A stretch of DNA of 64,000 bases from Hominenteromicrobium mulieris (GTDB lineage: Bacteria; Bacillota; Clostridia; Oscillospirales; Acutalibacteraceae). The stretch lies in NCBI RefSeq assembly GCF_020687165.1, contig NZ_JAJEQC010000010.1, one strand, 5' to 3'. Positions within the stretch are counted from its first letter, which is position 1, and the number at the start of each line of letters is the position of its first letter. The translations under genes and the position numbers were made by a program. The notes under the pieces are model-generated. The model was given only the letters and a program-made list of their open reading frames with translations, ran no database searches and was not told the DNA's origin. Below, one piece after another: positions 56,143-64,000 of the stretch.

Positions 56143-57273
56143 TCAGCTTTCAAACAGCTTTGCGGCATCTTCGAGCTCTTCGATGATGTGGATGTGCTGC
56201 GGGCAGTGCGCTTCGCAGGAACCGCAATGGAGACATTCGCTTGCCTTGCCGCCTTCGCGTGTTGCGGATTCGTAGCCGCTGCGATCGACATTATCCTCGG
56301 AGCCGAACTGCTTCTGGTGGTTTACGGCACGGAAAATGTCCGGGATGTGGATCTGCATGGGACAGTCGTCTACGCAGTACCGGCAGCCGGTACATGGAAT
56401 GGTGGGAATGGCGTTGAGTTTTTCGACGACGGTTTTCAGCACCTCGTGCTCCTTGTCACTGAGCGGCTCAAAGTGCTCCATGTAGGAAACGTTATCGTCA
56501 AGCTGCGCTTTGGTGCTCATACCGGAGAGCACGGTGAGGATGTTATCGAGACCTGCGCAGAAACGGACAGCCCAAGACGGGATGGAAAGATCAGGATTCT
56601 GTGCCTTCATGATGCCCTGAATTTCGTTGTTCATGCTTGCGAGGGAACCGCCCTTGACCGGCTCCATAACGATGATGGGTTTATTGTGCTTGACGGCGAC
56701 CTCGTAGCACTTTCTGGACTGCACGTTATCGTTTTCCCAGTCGATGTAGTTGAGCTGGAGTTGGACGAATTCGACTTCCGGGTGCTTGGTGAGCGCTTCG
56801 TCGAGCACTTCCGCGCTGTCGTGGAACGAGAATCCGCAGTGCTTGATTTTGCCCTGTGCTTTCATCTTGAAAAGGAAGTCCCACGCGCCGATGCGGTCGG
56901 CTTTCTCGAACTTCGCTTTGTCCATGGAGTGCAGCAGGTAGTAATCGAAATACTCGACACCTGCGCGTTCCATAGATTCATCGAAAATGCGCTGCATGTC
57001 GGCTTCCGTCTCTATGTTGTCCCAAAGGGGTAGCTTTGTAGCGAGCGTGAAGCTGTCACGCGGGTAGCGCTTCACAATGGCTTCGCGCGCTGCGACTTCA
57101 CTTTTACCGTTGATGTATACGTATGCGGTGTCAAAATACGTAAAGCCTTTTGCCATGAAAGTATCGACCATGGCTTTCACTTGCTCCATATCGATCTCGT
57201 CGCCGATCATCGGCAGACGCATGAGGCCGAAACCGAGCTTCGGGGTCGTATCGCCAAGATAACCAGTGTTCAT
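56143..57273 (-). CDS. Aldo/keto reductase with C-terminal 2x[4Fe-4S] domain (376 aa)
   Basis: The N-terminal TIM barrel (LGFGLMRLP, FDTAYVYING, with the catalytic Asp and Tyr) is an aldo/keto reductase. After about residue 280 follow two cysteine clusters, CTGCRYCVDDCP and CLHCGSCEAHCPQ, typical of ferredoxin-type iron-sulfur binding. This fused class is common in anaerobes, and ferredoxin-linked reduction of an unknown carbonyl is likely. The start ATG 57273 is preceded by GGGAGG. Confidence 0.92.
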   Translation of the reverse strand: MNTGYLGDTTPKLGFGLMRLPMIGDEIDMEQVKAMVDTFMAKGFTYFDTAYVYINGKSEVAAREAIVKRYPRDSFTLATKLPLWDNIETEADMQRIFDESMERAGVEYFDYYLLHSMDKAKFEKADRIGAWDFLFKMKAQGKIKHCGFSFHDSAEVLDEALTKHPEVEFVQLQLNYIDWENDNVQSRKCYEVAVKHNKPIIVMEPVKGGSLASMNNEIQGIMKAQNPDLSIPSWAVRFCAGLDNILTVLSGMSTKAQLDDNVSYMEHFEPLSDKEHEVLKTVVEKLNAIPTIPCTGCRYCVDDCPMQIHIPDIFRAVNHQKQFGSEDNVDRSGYESATREGGKASECLHCGSCEAHCPQHIHIIEELEDAAKLFES

Positions 57274-57338
57274 TTTGAATTCCTCCCGAGAATAGTTGTG
57301 CCGTTTCGTACAACACATTAAAGTTTACTACAAGTTTG

Positions 57339-57366
57339 ATTATATCACAAAACACAGAAATTGCAA
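57339..57366 (-). promoter_or_regulatory. Possible promoter of the aldo/keto reductase gene
   Basis: On the minus strand TTGCAA (57366-57361), 16 bp, TATAAT (57344-57339). The -10 is perfect, the -35 weak. Confidence 0.55.
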
Positions 57367-57433
57367 GAAGTTTTTTCGAAAATGCAAACACTTTTTACAT
57401 AAAGTGTGCAAAAGATAAACAAACTTGCAGCGC

Positions 57434-57462
57434 TTGACGGTATTCTGCTTTTGCAGTACAAT
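57434..57462 (+). promoter_or_regulatory. Promoter of the DUF2752 gene
   Basis: TTGACG (57434-57439), 17 bp, TACAAT (57457-57462). Confidence 0.78.
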
Positions 57463-57493
57463 AGAAATGTTAAGTTTAAAAGGAGAGCGAGAT

Positions 57494-57862
57494 ATGAGCG
57501 GGGAGAGACAAAAACGGATTAAGCGGGCCTTGGCAGCGGTTTTCGGTGCTGCGGCTGTGCTTGTCGTTTTGTATATTCTTCGTCCGCCGTGCCTCGTCCG
57601 CAAGGTTTTCGGCGTGCTGTGTCCTTCCTGCGGAACGACACGGATGATCGCAGCGCTTTTGCAATTGGACTTTGCCGGTGCGTGGGCGCTGAACCCCTTT
57701 ATGCTGTTCTTTTTGCCGTTTGCGCTCCTTTGGGGCGTTTTGGAAGCGGTGCGGTACGCAAAGGGTAAACCGCCGCTGCTTTTTAAGCGCTTTTCCGTTG
57801 CGCTGTGGGCGGCGTGGTTCCTCTCGGCGCTCATTTTCGGCGTATGGCGCAACTTCGCTTAA
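57494..57862 (+). CDS. DUF2752 membrane protein (122 aa)
   Basis: Three hydrophobic segments and the family motif CPSCGTTRMIAALLQLDFAG after the first one identify DUF2752. The family often sits beside membrane-bound or secretion genes, but its role is unknown. The start at ATG 57494 follows AGGAGAG. It is monocistronic; the next gene has its own promoter immediately after. Confidence 0.85.
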   Translation: MSGERQKRIKRALAAVFGAAAVLVVLYILRPPCLVRKVFGVLCPSCGTTRMIAALLQLDFAGAWALNPFMLFFLPFALLWGVLEAVRYAKGKPPLLFKRFSVALWAAWFLSALIFGVWRNFA

Positions 57863-57867
57863 TTTCC

Positions 57868-57896
57868 TTGACAAAGCGACGCTTCGTGTGTAAAAT
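57868..57896 (+). promoter_or_regulatory. Promoter of the HD-domain gene
   Basis: TTGACA (57868-57873), 17 bp, TAAAAT (57891-57896). Confidence 0.82.
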
Positions 57897-57946
57897 CAAA
57901 GCATAGTAAAACCGTATGCTTTTAGATTTTTACGAAGGGATGAAAA

Positions 57947-58516
57947 ATGGCAAAGGAAATCACAAGGGAAGAAGCGTGGGCACTGCTCACGGAGTACAAC
58001 AAAGAGCCGTTCCATTTGAAGCACGGCGAGACCGTGGAGGGCGTGATGCGTTGGTACGCGGAAAAGCTCGGCTACGGCGATGAAGTCGATTTTTGGGGCA
58101 TTGTGGGGCTTTTGCACGACCTCGACTTCGAGCAGTTCCCGGAGCAGCACTGCATTAAATCGCAGGAGATCATGCGCGAGCGCGGGCTTAGCGAGCGCCT
58201 TATCCACGCAACGGCGAGCCACGGCTATTTGCTGACGGTGGACATTGCGCCCGAGCACGAGATGGAAAAGGTGCTGTACGCCGTGGACGAGCTGACGGGG
58301 CTCATCGGTGCGGTGGCGCTGATGCGTCCGTCGAAAAGCACGCTCGACTTGGAGCTTAAATCCGTAAAGAAAAAATACAAGGCGCTCAACTTTGCCGCGG
58401 GCTGCTCCCGTGAGGTCATTCAGCGCGGTGCAGATATGCTGGGCTGGACGCTCGACGACCTCATTTCCGACACGATCCTTGCGATGCGCACGCTGGAAAA
58501 GCCGCAGGCGGAGTGA
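57947..58516 (+). CDS. HD-domain hydrolase (189 aa)
   Basis: An HD metal-hydrolase domain: His in FHLKHGETVEG, the HD pair in GLLHDLDFEQFP, His in TASHGYL and Asp in AVDELTG. Members hydrolyse phosphate esters or nucleotides; the substrate is unknown. The frame ends four bases inside a possible GTG-initiated extension of the next gene, so it is probably co-transcribed with hydE and mnmA. Confidence 0.88.
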   Translation: MAKEITREEAWALLTEYNKEPFHLKHGETVEGVMRWYAEKLGYGDEVDFWGIVGLLHDLDFEQFPEQHCIKSQEIMRERGLSERLIHATASHGYLLTVDIAPEHEMEKVLYAVDELTGLIGAVALMRPSKSTLDLELKSVKKKYKALNFAAGCSREVIQRGADMLGWTLDDLISDTILAMRTLEKPQAE

Positions 58517-58548
58517 GCGACACCGAATTTAAAGAAAGGCGGAATTTC

Positions 58549-59595
58549 ATGACCGCAAATGAAATTAACGCTTTGGTCGACCGTCTGCGCGAGCAGCGTA
58601 ACCTCAGCGATGCGGAATTTAAGACGATTTTGGAGACCGATGCCTATGACGCGGCGCTGCAAAAGGCCGCGGACGAGGTGCGCCGCACGCACTACGGCAC
58701 GGACGTGTACGTGCGCGGACTCATTGAGTTTACGAATTACTGCAAAAATAACTGTTACTATTGTGGCATCCGTCGGGATAACCGAAACGTGACGCGATAC
58801 CGTTTGACGAAAGAGGAGATTCTTTCCTGCTGCGCGGAGGGGTACGACCTCGGCTTTCGCACGTTCGTTTTGCAGGGCGGCGAGGACCCGTTTTACACGG
58901 ATGATCTCATCTGCGAGATCGTCGCGGCCATCCATGCGCAGCACCCGGACTGCGCCATTACGCTTTCCATCGGCGAAAAGAGCCGCGAAAGCTACCGGAA
59001 GTATTTTGATGCGGGCGCAAACCGCTATCTTTTGCGTCATGAGACGGCCGATCCCGAGCATTACGGCAAGCTGCACCCGAATGAATTGAGCGCTTTACAC
59101 CGGCAAGCATGTCTTTTTGATCTAAAGGACATCGGGTATCAGGTAGGTTCCGGCTTTATGGTGGGTTCGCCGTATCAGACGACGGAGAATCTTATTTCTG
59201 ACCTGCGCTTTTTGCAGAAGTTGCAGCCGGACATGATCGGCATCGGGCCGTATATCACGCACGCGCAGACGCCGTTTGCAAACGAAAAGAGCGGCTCGCT
59301 CGAGCTGACACTGCGGCTTCTCTCAATATTGCGTTTGTTGTTTCCGTATGCGCTTTTGCCGTCTACGACGGCGCTTGGCACCATTCACCCGCAAGGGCGC
59401 GAGCTGGGGCTGAAGGCGGGCGGAAACGTTGTGATGCCGAACCTTTCGCCGGTGCGCGTGCGAAAGCTTTATGAGCTGTACGAGAACAAGATCTGTACAG
59501 GGGAAGAGGCCGCGCAGTGCCGCGGGTGTCTGGAGCAGCGCGTGAAGTCGGCGGGCTATGAGATCGTCACCGCGCGCGGCGATGTGAAACGATAA
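58549..59595 (+). CDS. hydE: [FeFe]-hydrogenase H-cluster maturase HydE (348 aa)
   Basis: HydE is a radical SAM enzyme that helps build the dithiolate-bridged diiron site of [FeFe]-hydrogenase. The cluster motif is CKNNCYYC, followed by GIRRDNRNVTRYRLTKEEIL, characteristic for HydE; LQGGEDP is the SAM-binding GGE region. The start ATG 58549 follows AAAGGCGG. HydF, HydG and a hydrogenase are not in the window. Its presence implies hydrogen metabolism. Confidence 0.92.
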   Translation: MTANEINALVDRLREQRNLSDAEFKTILETDAYDAALQKAADEVRRTHYGTDVYVRGLIEFTNYCKNNCYYCGIRRDNRNVTRYRLTKEEILSCCAEGYDLGFRTFVLQGGEDPFYTDDLICEIVAAIHAQHPDCAITLSIGEKSRESYRKYFDAGANRYLLRHETADPEHYGKLHPNELSALHRQACLFDLKDIGYQVGSGFMVGSPYQTTENLISDLRFLQKLQPDMIGIGPYITHAQTPFANEKSGSLELTLRLLSILRLLFPYALLPSTTALGTIHPQGRELGLKAGGNVVMPNLSPVRVRKLYELYENKICTGEEAAQCRGCLEQRVKSAGYEIVTARGDVKR

Positions 59596-59616
59596 CGAAA
59601 GGGTTTTACCGAAACT

Positions 59617-60699
59617 ATGTGTAAAAAAGCGATCATAGCCATGAGCGGCGGCGTGGATTCCAGTGTGGCGGCGCTGCTTATGAAAGAAAAGGGCTACACC
59701 TGCATGGGCGCGACCATGAAGCTGTACCAGAATGAGGACGTTGGTCTGCGCCGCGAGCATACCTGCTGTTCGCTTGATGATGTAGAGGACGCGCGCAGTG
59801 TGGCGTATGCGCTTGACATGCCGTACTATGTGTTTAATTTTGCCGACCGCTTCAAAACGGATGTTATCGACAAGTTTGTGCACTCTTATGAAATGGGTGT
59901 GACGCCGAACCCGTGCATCGATTGCAACCGCTATTTGAAGTTTGATAAGCTGTTTCAGCGCATGGTTGAGCTGAATTATGATTATGTTGTCACGGGGCAT
60001 TACGCGCAAATCGATTTTGACGAAAATACGGGGCGGTATCTCCTGAAAAAGGCCGTTGACCACAATAAAGACCAGAGCTATGTGCTGTGGTCGCTGACGC
60101 AGGAGCAGCTAAAGCACGTGCAGTTCCCGCTCGGCGGCATGGAGAAGTGTGAAGTGCGCGCGCTTGCAGAGGCGCACAATTTCATCAATGCGAGAAAGCA
60201 CGACAGTCAGGACATCTGCTTTGTGCAGAACGGCTCATATGCCGATTTCATCGAGCAGTACACGGGCAAAACGTACCCGCCCGGGGATTTTGTGGACACG
60301 GATGGCAACGTGCTGGGGCAACACCGCGGCGTGATCCGCTACACGATCGGCCAGCGCAAGGGTCTGGGACTCGCGCTGCCGGCACCGCTGTATGTGAAAT
60401 CGGTGGATATTGAGAAGAACACCGTGACGCTAAGCCCGGAAAGTGAGCTTTTCAAAAAGGAGCTCACAGCGAGCGGCATTAATTTGATTTCCGTCGCGGA
60501 AATCAAGGAGCCGATGCATATTAAGGCGAAGGTGCGCTACCGCCAGCCCGAGCAGTGGGCGACCGTGACGCAGACGGGCCCGGACAGCCTGAAGGTCGTC
60601 TTTGACGAGCCGCAGCGCGCCATCACCTGCGGGCAGTCCGTCGTGCTGTACGACGGCGACCGCGTTTTGGGCGGCGGGACGATTGATTCGGTGAAATAA
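59617..60699 (+). CDS. mnmA: tRNA 2-thiouridine(34) synthase MnmA (360 aa)
   Basis: MnmA adds sulfur to U34 of tRNA-Lys, Glu and Gln. The PP-loop is AMSGGVDSSVAALL, the first catalytic cysteine is in NPCIDCNRYLKF and the second in SQDICFV. The length is standard. It follows hydE by 21 bp in the same direction. Confidence 0.96.
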   Translation: MCKKAIIAMSGGVDSSVAALLMKEKGYTCMGATMKLYQNEDVGLRREHTCCSLDDVEDARSVAYALDMPYYVFNFADRFKTDVIDKFVHSYEMGVTPNPCIDCNRYLKFDKLFQRMVELNYDYVVTGHYAQIDFDENTGRYLLKKAVDHNKDQSYVLWSLTQEQLKHVQFPLGGMEKCEVRALAEAHNFINARKHDSQDICFVQNGSYADFIEQYTGKTYPPGDFVDTDGNVLGQHRGVIRYTIGQRKGLGLALPAPLYVKSVDIEKNTVTLSPESELFKKELTASGINLISVAEIKEPMHIKAKVRYRQPEQWATVTQTGPDSLKVVFDEPQRAITCGQSVVLYDGDRVLGGGTIDSVK

Positions 60700-60752
60700 A
60701 AAAGCCTGAACAAGCGCTGCTTGGGTATTGTTTTGTGGGGAGGAAAACTCAA

Positions 60753-61493
60753 ATGAATGATGCGAAGAAGCTTTTGGCGGATATGAAAGCGCTGGGAATC
60801 AAAGAGGGTGAGACGATTTTGGTGCACGCATCGATGAAGGCGTTGGGGACAAAGGAGACGCCGGAGACGGTGCTCGACACGTTGCAGGCGGCGCTTGGCG
60901 ACGACGGCACGCTTTTGCTGCCTGCGCTGACGTATGAGAACGTCACGCCGGAGCACCCGGTGTTTGACGCGGACAAAACCGTGCCGTGCATCGGGCTTTT
61001 GCCGCGCACGTTCTGGAGAATGCCGGGCGTGGTGCGCAGCGTGCACCCGACGCACTCCGTTTGTGTGCGCGGCAAGCGTGCTGCGGAGCTGACAGCATTG
61101 CATGGAGAGGACATCACCCCGGTGGGGAAGAACTCGCCGTTTATGAAGCTGCCGGAGATCGGCGGACGGCTGCTGTTTATCGGCGAGGTGCTTGACTGCT
61201 GCACGTTTATGCACGGCGTGGAGGAGCGCTTCGGCACGGACTACGTCTTGACGAAGGAGAAGATCCGCTACGTTGTGAACGGCGAGGAAAAGTACATGTA
61301 CGGCCACGATTTTAAGGGCTTGGAGACGACGTACCGCCGCGTGAAGGAGATTCTGGACCCCGCGAAAAATGAGATCGTCACAGGGAAGATCGGCGACGCG
61401 GCGTGCTACCTCATCGACGCGAAAGCGCTTTTGAAGCGCGCGGAGGAAAAGCTGCGGGAGAACCAACACTGGTTTGTGGTGCCGCGGGAGTAA
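60753..61493 (+). CDS. AAC(3)-family N-acetyltransferase, YokD-like (246 aa)
   Basis: The protein has the AAC(3) fold: ILVHASMKALGTKET at the start, LLLPALTYEN, SVHPTHSVCVRG with the catalytic His, and GGRLLFIGEVLDCCTFMHGVE. Chromosomal members are often housekeeping acetyltransferases of unknown natural substrate; resistance to aminoglycosides should not be assumed. The ATG 60753 follows GGGGAGGAA. Confidence 0.88.
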   Translation: MNDAKKLLADMKALGIKEGETILVHASMKALGTKETPETVLDTLQAALGDDGTLLLPALTYENVTPEHPVFDADKTVPCIGLLPRTFWRMPGVVRSVHPTHSVCVRGKRAAELTALHGEDITPVGKNSPFMKLPEIGGRLLFIGEVLDCCTFMHGVEERFGTDYVLTKEKIRYVVNGEEKYMYGHDFKGLETTYRRVKEILDPAKNEIVTGKIGDAACYLIDAKALLKRAEEKLRENQHWFVVPRE

Positions 61494-61511
61494 AACCAAA
61501 CAGGCATAAAG

Positions 61512-61556
61512 AAACGACCCGAGACGGAGAAAAAATTCCGTTTGCGGGTCGTTTTT
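61512..61556. terminator. Bidirectional intrinsic terminator
   Basis: AAACGACCCG (61512-61521) pairs with CGGGTCGTTT (61545-61554), with an inner ACGGA/TCCGT helix, and lies between convergent genes. Confidence 0.87.
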
Positions 61557-61578
61557 GGGTGTTGTGAAATTTGAAAAC

Positions 61579-62589
61579 TCAGCCTAAGTCGATGGAGCGC
61601 TGGGCGCAGGCGTTCAGCTTCATGCCGGCGGTATGGCCGGCGAGATATTCGTAGTAGGCCTGTGCGCCGACCATGGCGGCGTTGTCGCCGGTGAGAGAGA
61701 GGTCGGGCATATAGAGCGTGCGGCCGGTACGCTTGCATTCTTCCGTGAGGCGGCGGCGCAGGAGCGCGTTTGCGGAGACGCCACCCGCGATGACGAGCTT
61801 TTTATGGCCGGTCTCGTCTGCGGCGTGCAGAAAGTTGCGCACGAGGCAATCGACAACGGCCTTGCGGTAAGAGGCGGAAAGATCGGCGATGTTGACGGTC
61901 TGGCCCTTTTGCTCGGCATTATGCAGAATGTTGATGACGGCGGTCTTGAGGCCGGAGAAGCTGAAATCGAGCGGGGCGCCGTCTACGGTCGGGCGCGGGA
62001 GCTTGAACGCTTTGTCGTTGCCGGTCTCAGCGAGTTTATCCATGGCGATGCCGCCGGGATAGGGCATGCCCATGGCGCGCGCAGCCTTATCGAACGCTTC
62101 GCCCGCGGCATCGTCACGCGTTTTTCCGAGGATGCGGAGCTTTGTGTAGTCCGTCACTTCGATGATGTGCGTGTGGCCGCCGGAGACGACAAGGCACAGG
62201 AACGGAGGCTCGAGTTCCGGGTTCGTGATGTAGTTTGACGCGATGTGGCTGCGCAGGTGGTGCACCGGGATGAGCGGTAAATTTGCAGAAAGAGAGAGGC
62301 CTTTCGCGAAATTTACGCCGACGAGCAGCGCACCGATGAGCCCCGGCGCGTAGGTGACGCCGATGGCATCGAGGTCGTCTACGGTGAGCTCGGCGCGCTC
62401 GAGTGCTTCACGCACGACGCCTACGATAGCTTCGCTGTGGCGGCGCGAGGCGATCTCCGGCACGACACCGCCGTATAACTTGTGTTCTTCTACCTGCGTT
62501 GCGACGACGCTGGAAAGCACGCGGCGGCCGTTTTCTACAACGGCTGCGGCGGTCTCATCGCAGGAGCTTTCAATGGCTAAAATTTTCAT
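61579..62589 (-). CDS. tsaD: tRNA threonylcarbamoyladenosine transferase TsaD (336 aa)
   Basis: TsaD completes the universal t6A37 modification of ANN-decoding tRNAs. Visible are ILAIESSCDETAAAVV, the metal motif HHLRSHIASNY, VSGGHTHI and the C-terminal TGDNAAMVG. The start at ATG 62589 has AAGGATAG upstream; an in-frame extension of 29 codons lacks a site. It is transcribed with the deacetylase gene upstream. Confidence 0.96.
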   Translation of the reverse strand: MKILAIESSCDETAAAVVENGRRVLSSVVATQVEEHKLYGGVVPEIASRRHSEAIVGVVREALERAELTVDDLDAIGVTYAPGLIGALLVGVNFAKGLSLSANLPLIPVHHLRSHIASNYITNPELEPPFLCLVVSGGHTHIIEVTDYTKLRILGKTRDDAAGEAFDKAARAMGMPYPGGIAMDKLAETGNDKAFKLPRPTVDGAPLDFSFSGLKTAVINILHNAEQKGQTVNIADLSASYRKAVVDCLVRNFLHAADETGHKKLVIAGGVSANALLRRRLTEECKRTGRTLYMPDLSLTGDNAAMVGAQAYYEYLAGHTAGMKLNACAQRSIDLG

Positions 62590-62641
62590 TTTTCTATCCT
62601 TTGGTCTTTGATTTGCGGGGTGAACCGCGGAAATATTCGGC

Positions 62642-63460
62642 TCAGTCGAGACCGATGAGCAGTTCTTTGAGCGCATCGGAAACAGGCGCGCCGTATTCGC
62701 TCACCTGCCAGCTTTCGGCAAAGCGAACGGTTTTTGCAAATTCTGCGCCGTACTGGCGGGTGAGGCACGCGAGCACGTCCTCGTCCACGTCGCCGCGGTC
62801 CCAGTTGAACGTACTGCGCAGGTACTCTACGCGCTCCTCGTGCGTTTTACCGGCGAGATCCACGTGGTCATCTGCCCACGGAAGCCAATCGAGAAACTGG
62901 GAGGCGTGGCAGCACTCGACGTGAAACAGCGTTTCGCGGTCGTCATCCGCCGGGCGGGCGAAATCGGAGCGGAACGGTTTGGGGTCGGTGAAGCCGTCTG
63001 CCCAGTAAAGAATGGTCGGCGTTTTGCGCAGCACGGGGGTATCCGGGCAAATAGCGGGCACGCCCATGAGATACGAGCAATCCTGCACGAGCTGGCCCGT
63101 AGCGCGGTGGTCGGGGTGATAATCGCACGCGCGGTTCGTGAAGATGACGTCCGGCTTAAAATTGCGGATGGTGCGCATGAGCGTTTCGCGCGCTTCGAGC
63201 GACGGGGTCAGGCGGCCGTCGTCGAACGGCAGAATTTCATAGGTGGCGCCGAGGTAGGCAGCGCTTTTTTGTGCTTCTGCCACGCGCGTTTTGATGAGTT
63301 CTTCGCCGCGCATGGTCTGGTGGCCTGCGTTGCCGGTCGTCATGGAGACAAAGCGGACAATGCAGCCCTTTGAAACCAAGCGCTTTGTGATGCCGCAGGT
63401 GCAGATATCGACATCGTCCGGGTGTGCGCCGATCATCATGGCGCGTAAAGGTTCTGACAT
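62642..63460 (-). CDS. PIG-L/LmbE family N-deacetylase (272 aa)
   Basis: Zinc-dependent deacetylase with AHPDDVDICTCG (the usual motif is PHPDD), DYHPDHRATGQ and a late metal His in VECCHASQF. PIG-L enzymes deacetylate GlcNAc-linked compounds such as thiol cofactors, glycolipids or antibiotics; the target here is unknown. The start at ATG 63460 follows GGGAGGG. It is 52 bp upstream of tsaD on the same strand. Confidence 0.88.
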   Translation of the reverse strand: MSEPLRAMMIGAHPDDVDICTCGITKRLVSKGCIVRFVSMTTGNAGHQTMRGEELIKTRVAEAQKSAAYLGATYEILPFDDGRLTPSLEARETLMRTIRNFKPDVIFTNRACDYHPDHRATGQLVQDCSYLMGVPAICPDTPVLRKTPTILYWADGFTDPKPFRSDFARPADDDRETLFHVECCHASQFLDWLPWADDHVDLAGKTHEERVEYLRSTFNWDRGDVDEDVLACLTRQYGAEFAKTVRFAESWQVSEYGAPVSDALKELLIGLD

Positions 63461-63608
63461 AATAAGCCCTCCCAAGAGAAAATGAGATCAATACAACCGC
63501 CGCGGCTGTTCCGCGACTTTTCTCATTTATTTTAGCACAAGGCAGGCGCGAAAACAAGCCCGCACAACGTGCAAAGCGAGGAAAATGCGCGGGGATGAAA
63601 ATTTTCTC

Positions 63609-63637
63609 TTTACTTTTTGAAAACCGTGTGCTATACT
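63609..63637 (+). promoter_or_regulatory. Promoter of the right-edge T-box
   Basis: TTTACT (63609-63614), 17 bp, TATACT (63632-63637). Confidence 0.6.
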
Positions 63638-63643
63638 CCGTTT

Positions 63644-63960
63644 TAACAAGCGATGAAGAGTGACAGTAGGGATCCGGGAATGGCACAGAGAGCCCCGTAA
63701 GCTGCGATGGGGTGCAGGAACGGATCACCGAACAAAGCCTTGGAGCTGCATACCGACTGCGTTTTTGCGCTGAGACTATGCCGGGCGTGCCCGTTACAGC
63801 ACAGGAGTATCGATGTTTTCCGTACTTTTCCTGCGGCGAAGTCTGTACTTGCAAAGGCGTGCGTCGTGAGGCGCGGGCAAACTAAGGTGGTACCACGGGT
63901 TATTGTATCCCGTCCTTGGAAACTGAACCGCACCAGATTATGCGGACAGCACTAAAAGCC
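63644..63960 (+). promoter_or_regulatory. T-box leader at the right edge, specifier uncertain
   Basis: The leader shows AGTA, a stem GATCCG/CGGATC, the AGAGAG bulge, GAAC and TTGGAG around the specifier loop, and the T-box AGGTGGTACCACGG (63885-63898). The specifier is CAA (Gln) or AAA (Lys), depending on loop register. Unlike the other two T-boxes in the window, no terminator hairpin with a T run is seen in the following ~100 bp; CCGCA/TGCGG (about 63929-63946) lacks T residues. The controlled gene lies beyond 64000. Confidence 0.85.
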
Positions 63961-64000
63961 CCCATGTAGGATATTGAGTTTTAAGCGGAGTGGCGCAGCG

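Noticed and set aside
60753..61493. Acquired aminoglycoside-resistance gene
   Set aside because: The AAC(3)/YokD fold is clear, but the context is chromosomal housekeeping with no mobile element, and its composition matches its neighbours.
1..64000. tRNA, rRNA, CRISPR array, prophage or insertion sequence
   Set aside because: No cloverleaf T-arm patterns, regularly spaced repeats, integrase, transposase or phage structural genes were recognised.

Overview
The window looks like a chromosomal segment of a strictly anaerobic, spore-lineage Firmicute of the class Clostridia, most likely Oscillospiraceae/Ruminococcaceae. The signs are tRNA-sensing T-box leaders, a class III (oxygen-sensitive) ribonucleotide reductase, SpoVAC/SpoVAD, a HydE hydrogenase maturase, TTGACA-17-TATAAT promoters and strong Shine-Dalgarno sites. 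The taxon is inferred from gene content only. I saw no tRNA or rRNA gene, CRISPR array, phage or transposase.

Layout. 0-4.6 kb: the end of an ABC exporter, then a T-box with a Trp (TGG) specifier driving a TrpXYZ-type uptake system. 4.7-9 kb: a DUF1003 protein, the decayed remains of a split transketolase, a short peptide, a DUF6110 protein and a non-canonical heavy-metal P-type ATPase. 9-12 kb: nrdDG with an NrdR box. 12.1-16.3 kb: a copper module with CsoR-type operators (membrane-anchored CopZ-like protein, csoR, copA carrying a C-terminal CopZ domain), with luxS inserted in it. 16.7-23.1 kb: an unknown membrane protein, murE-pepC-murF and an Eis-like acetyltransferase. 23.2-34.1 kb: a complete Wzx/Wzy-type polysaccharide cluster with UDP-galactopyranose mutase. 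34.2-39.7 kb: spoVAC-spoVAD, a MATE exporter and a MalT/LuxR-type regulator. 39.8-45.8 kb: a phosphohexomutase, an Asn T-box with asnB, a small conserved protein, a ComEC-like hydrolase and pyrE. 45.9-53 kb: a CtpE-like ATPase, a ricin-fold protein with a histone-H1-like tail, an esterase, a GH125 mannosidase and a sugar kinase. 53-64 kb: small regulators, two gene remnants, dehydrogenase and reductase genes, hydE, mnmA, an AAC(3)-family gene, tsaD, a PIG-L deacetylase and a third T-box at the right edge.

What stands out. Three intergenic copies of a roughly 200-bp element (8719-8914, 16475-16668, and 50364-50573 on the reverse strand) share the order hairpin-hairpin-hairpin, conserved linker, hairpin-hairpin-hairpin. 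Most stems have different sequences in the three copies but remain paired, as expected for selection on structure. I do not recognise it as a named family. Other points: an internal ribosome site in copA that could release a free CopZ; decayed transketolase, CsoR and P-type ATPase genes; a switch in strand G/C bias near 53-54 kb, where two of these remnants lie; and a signal-less ricin-fold protein with an Ala/Lys-rich tail.
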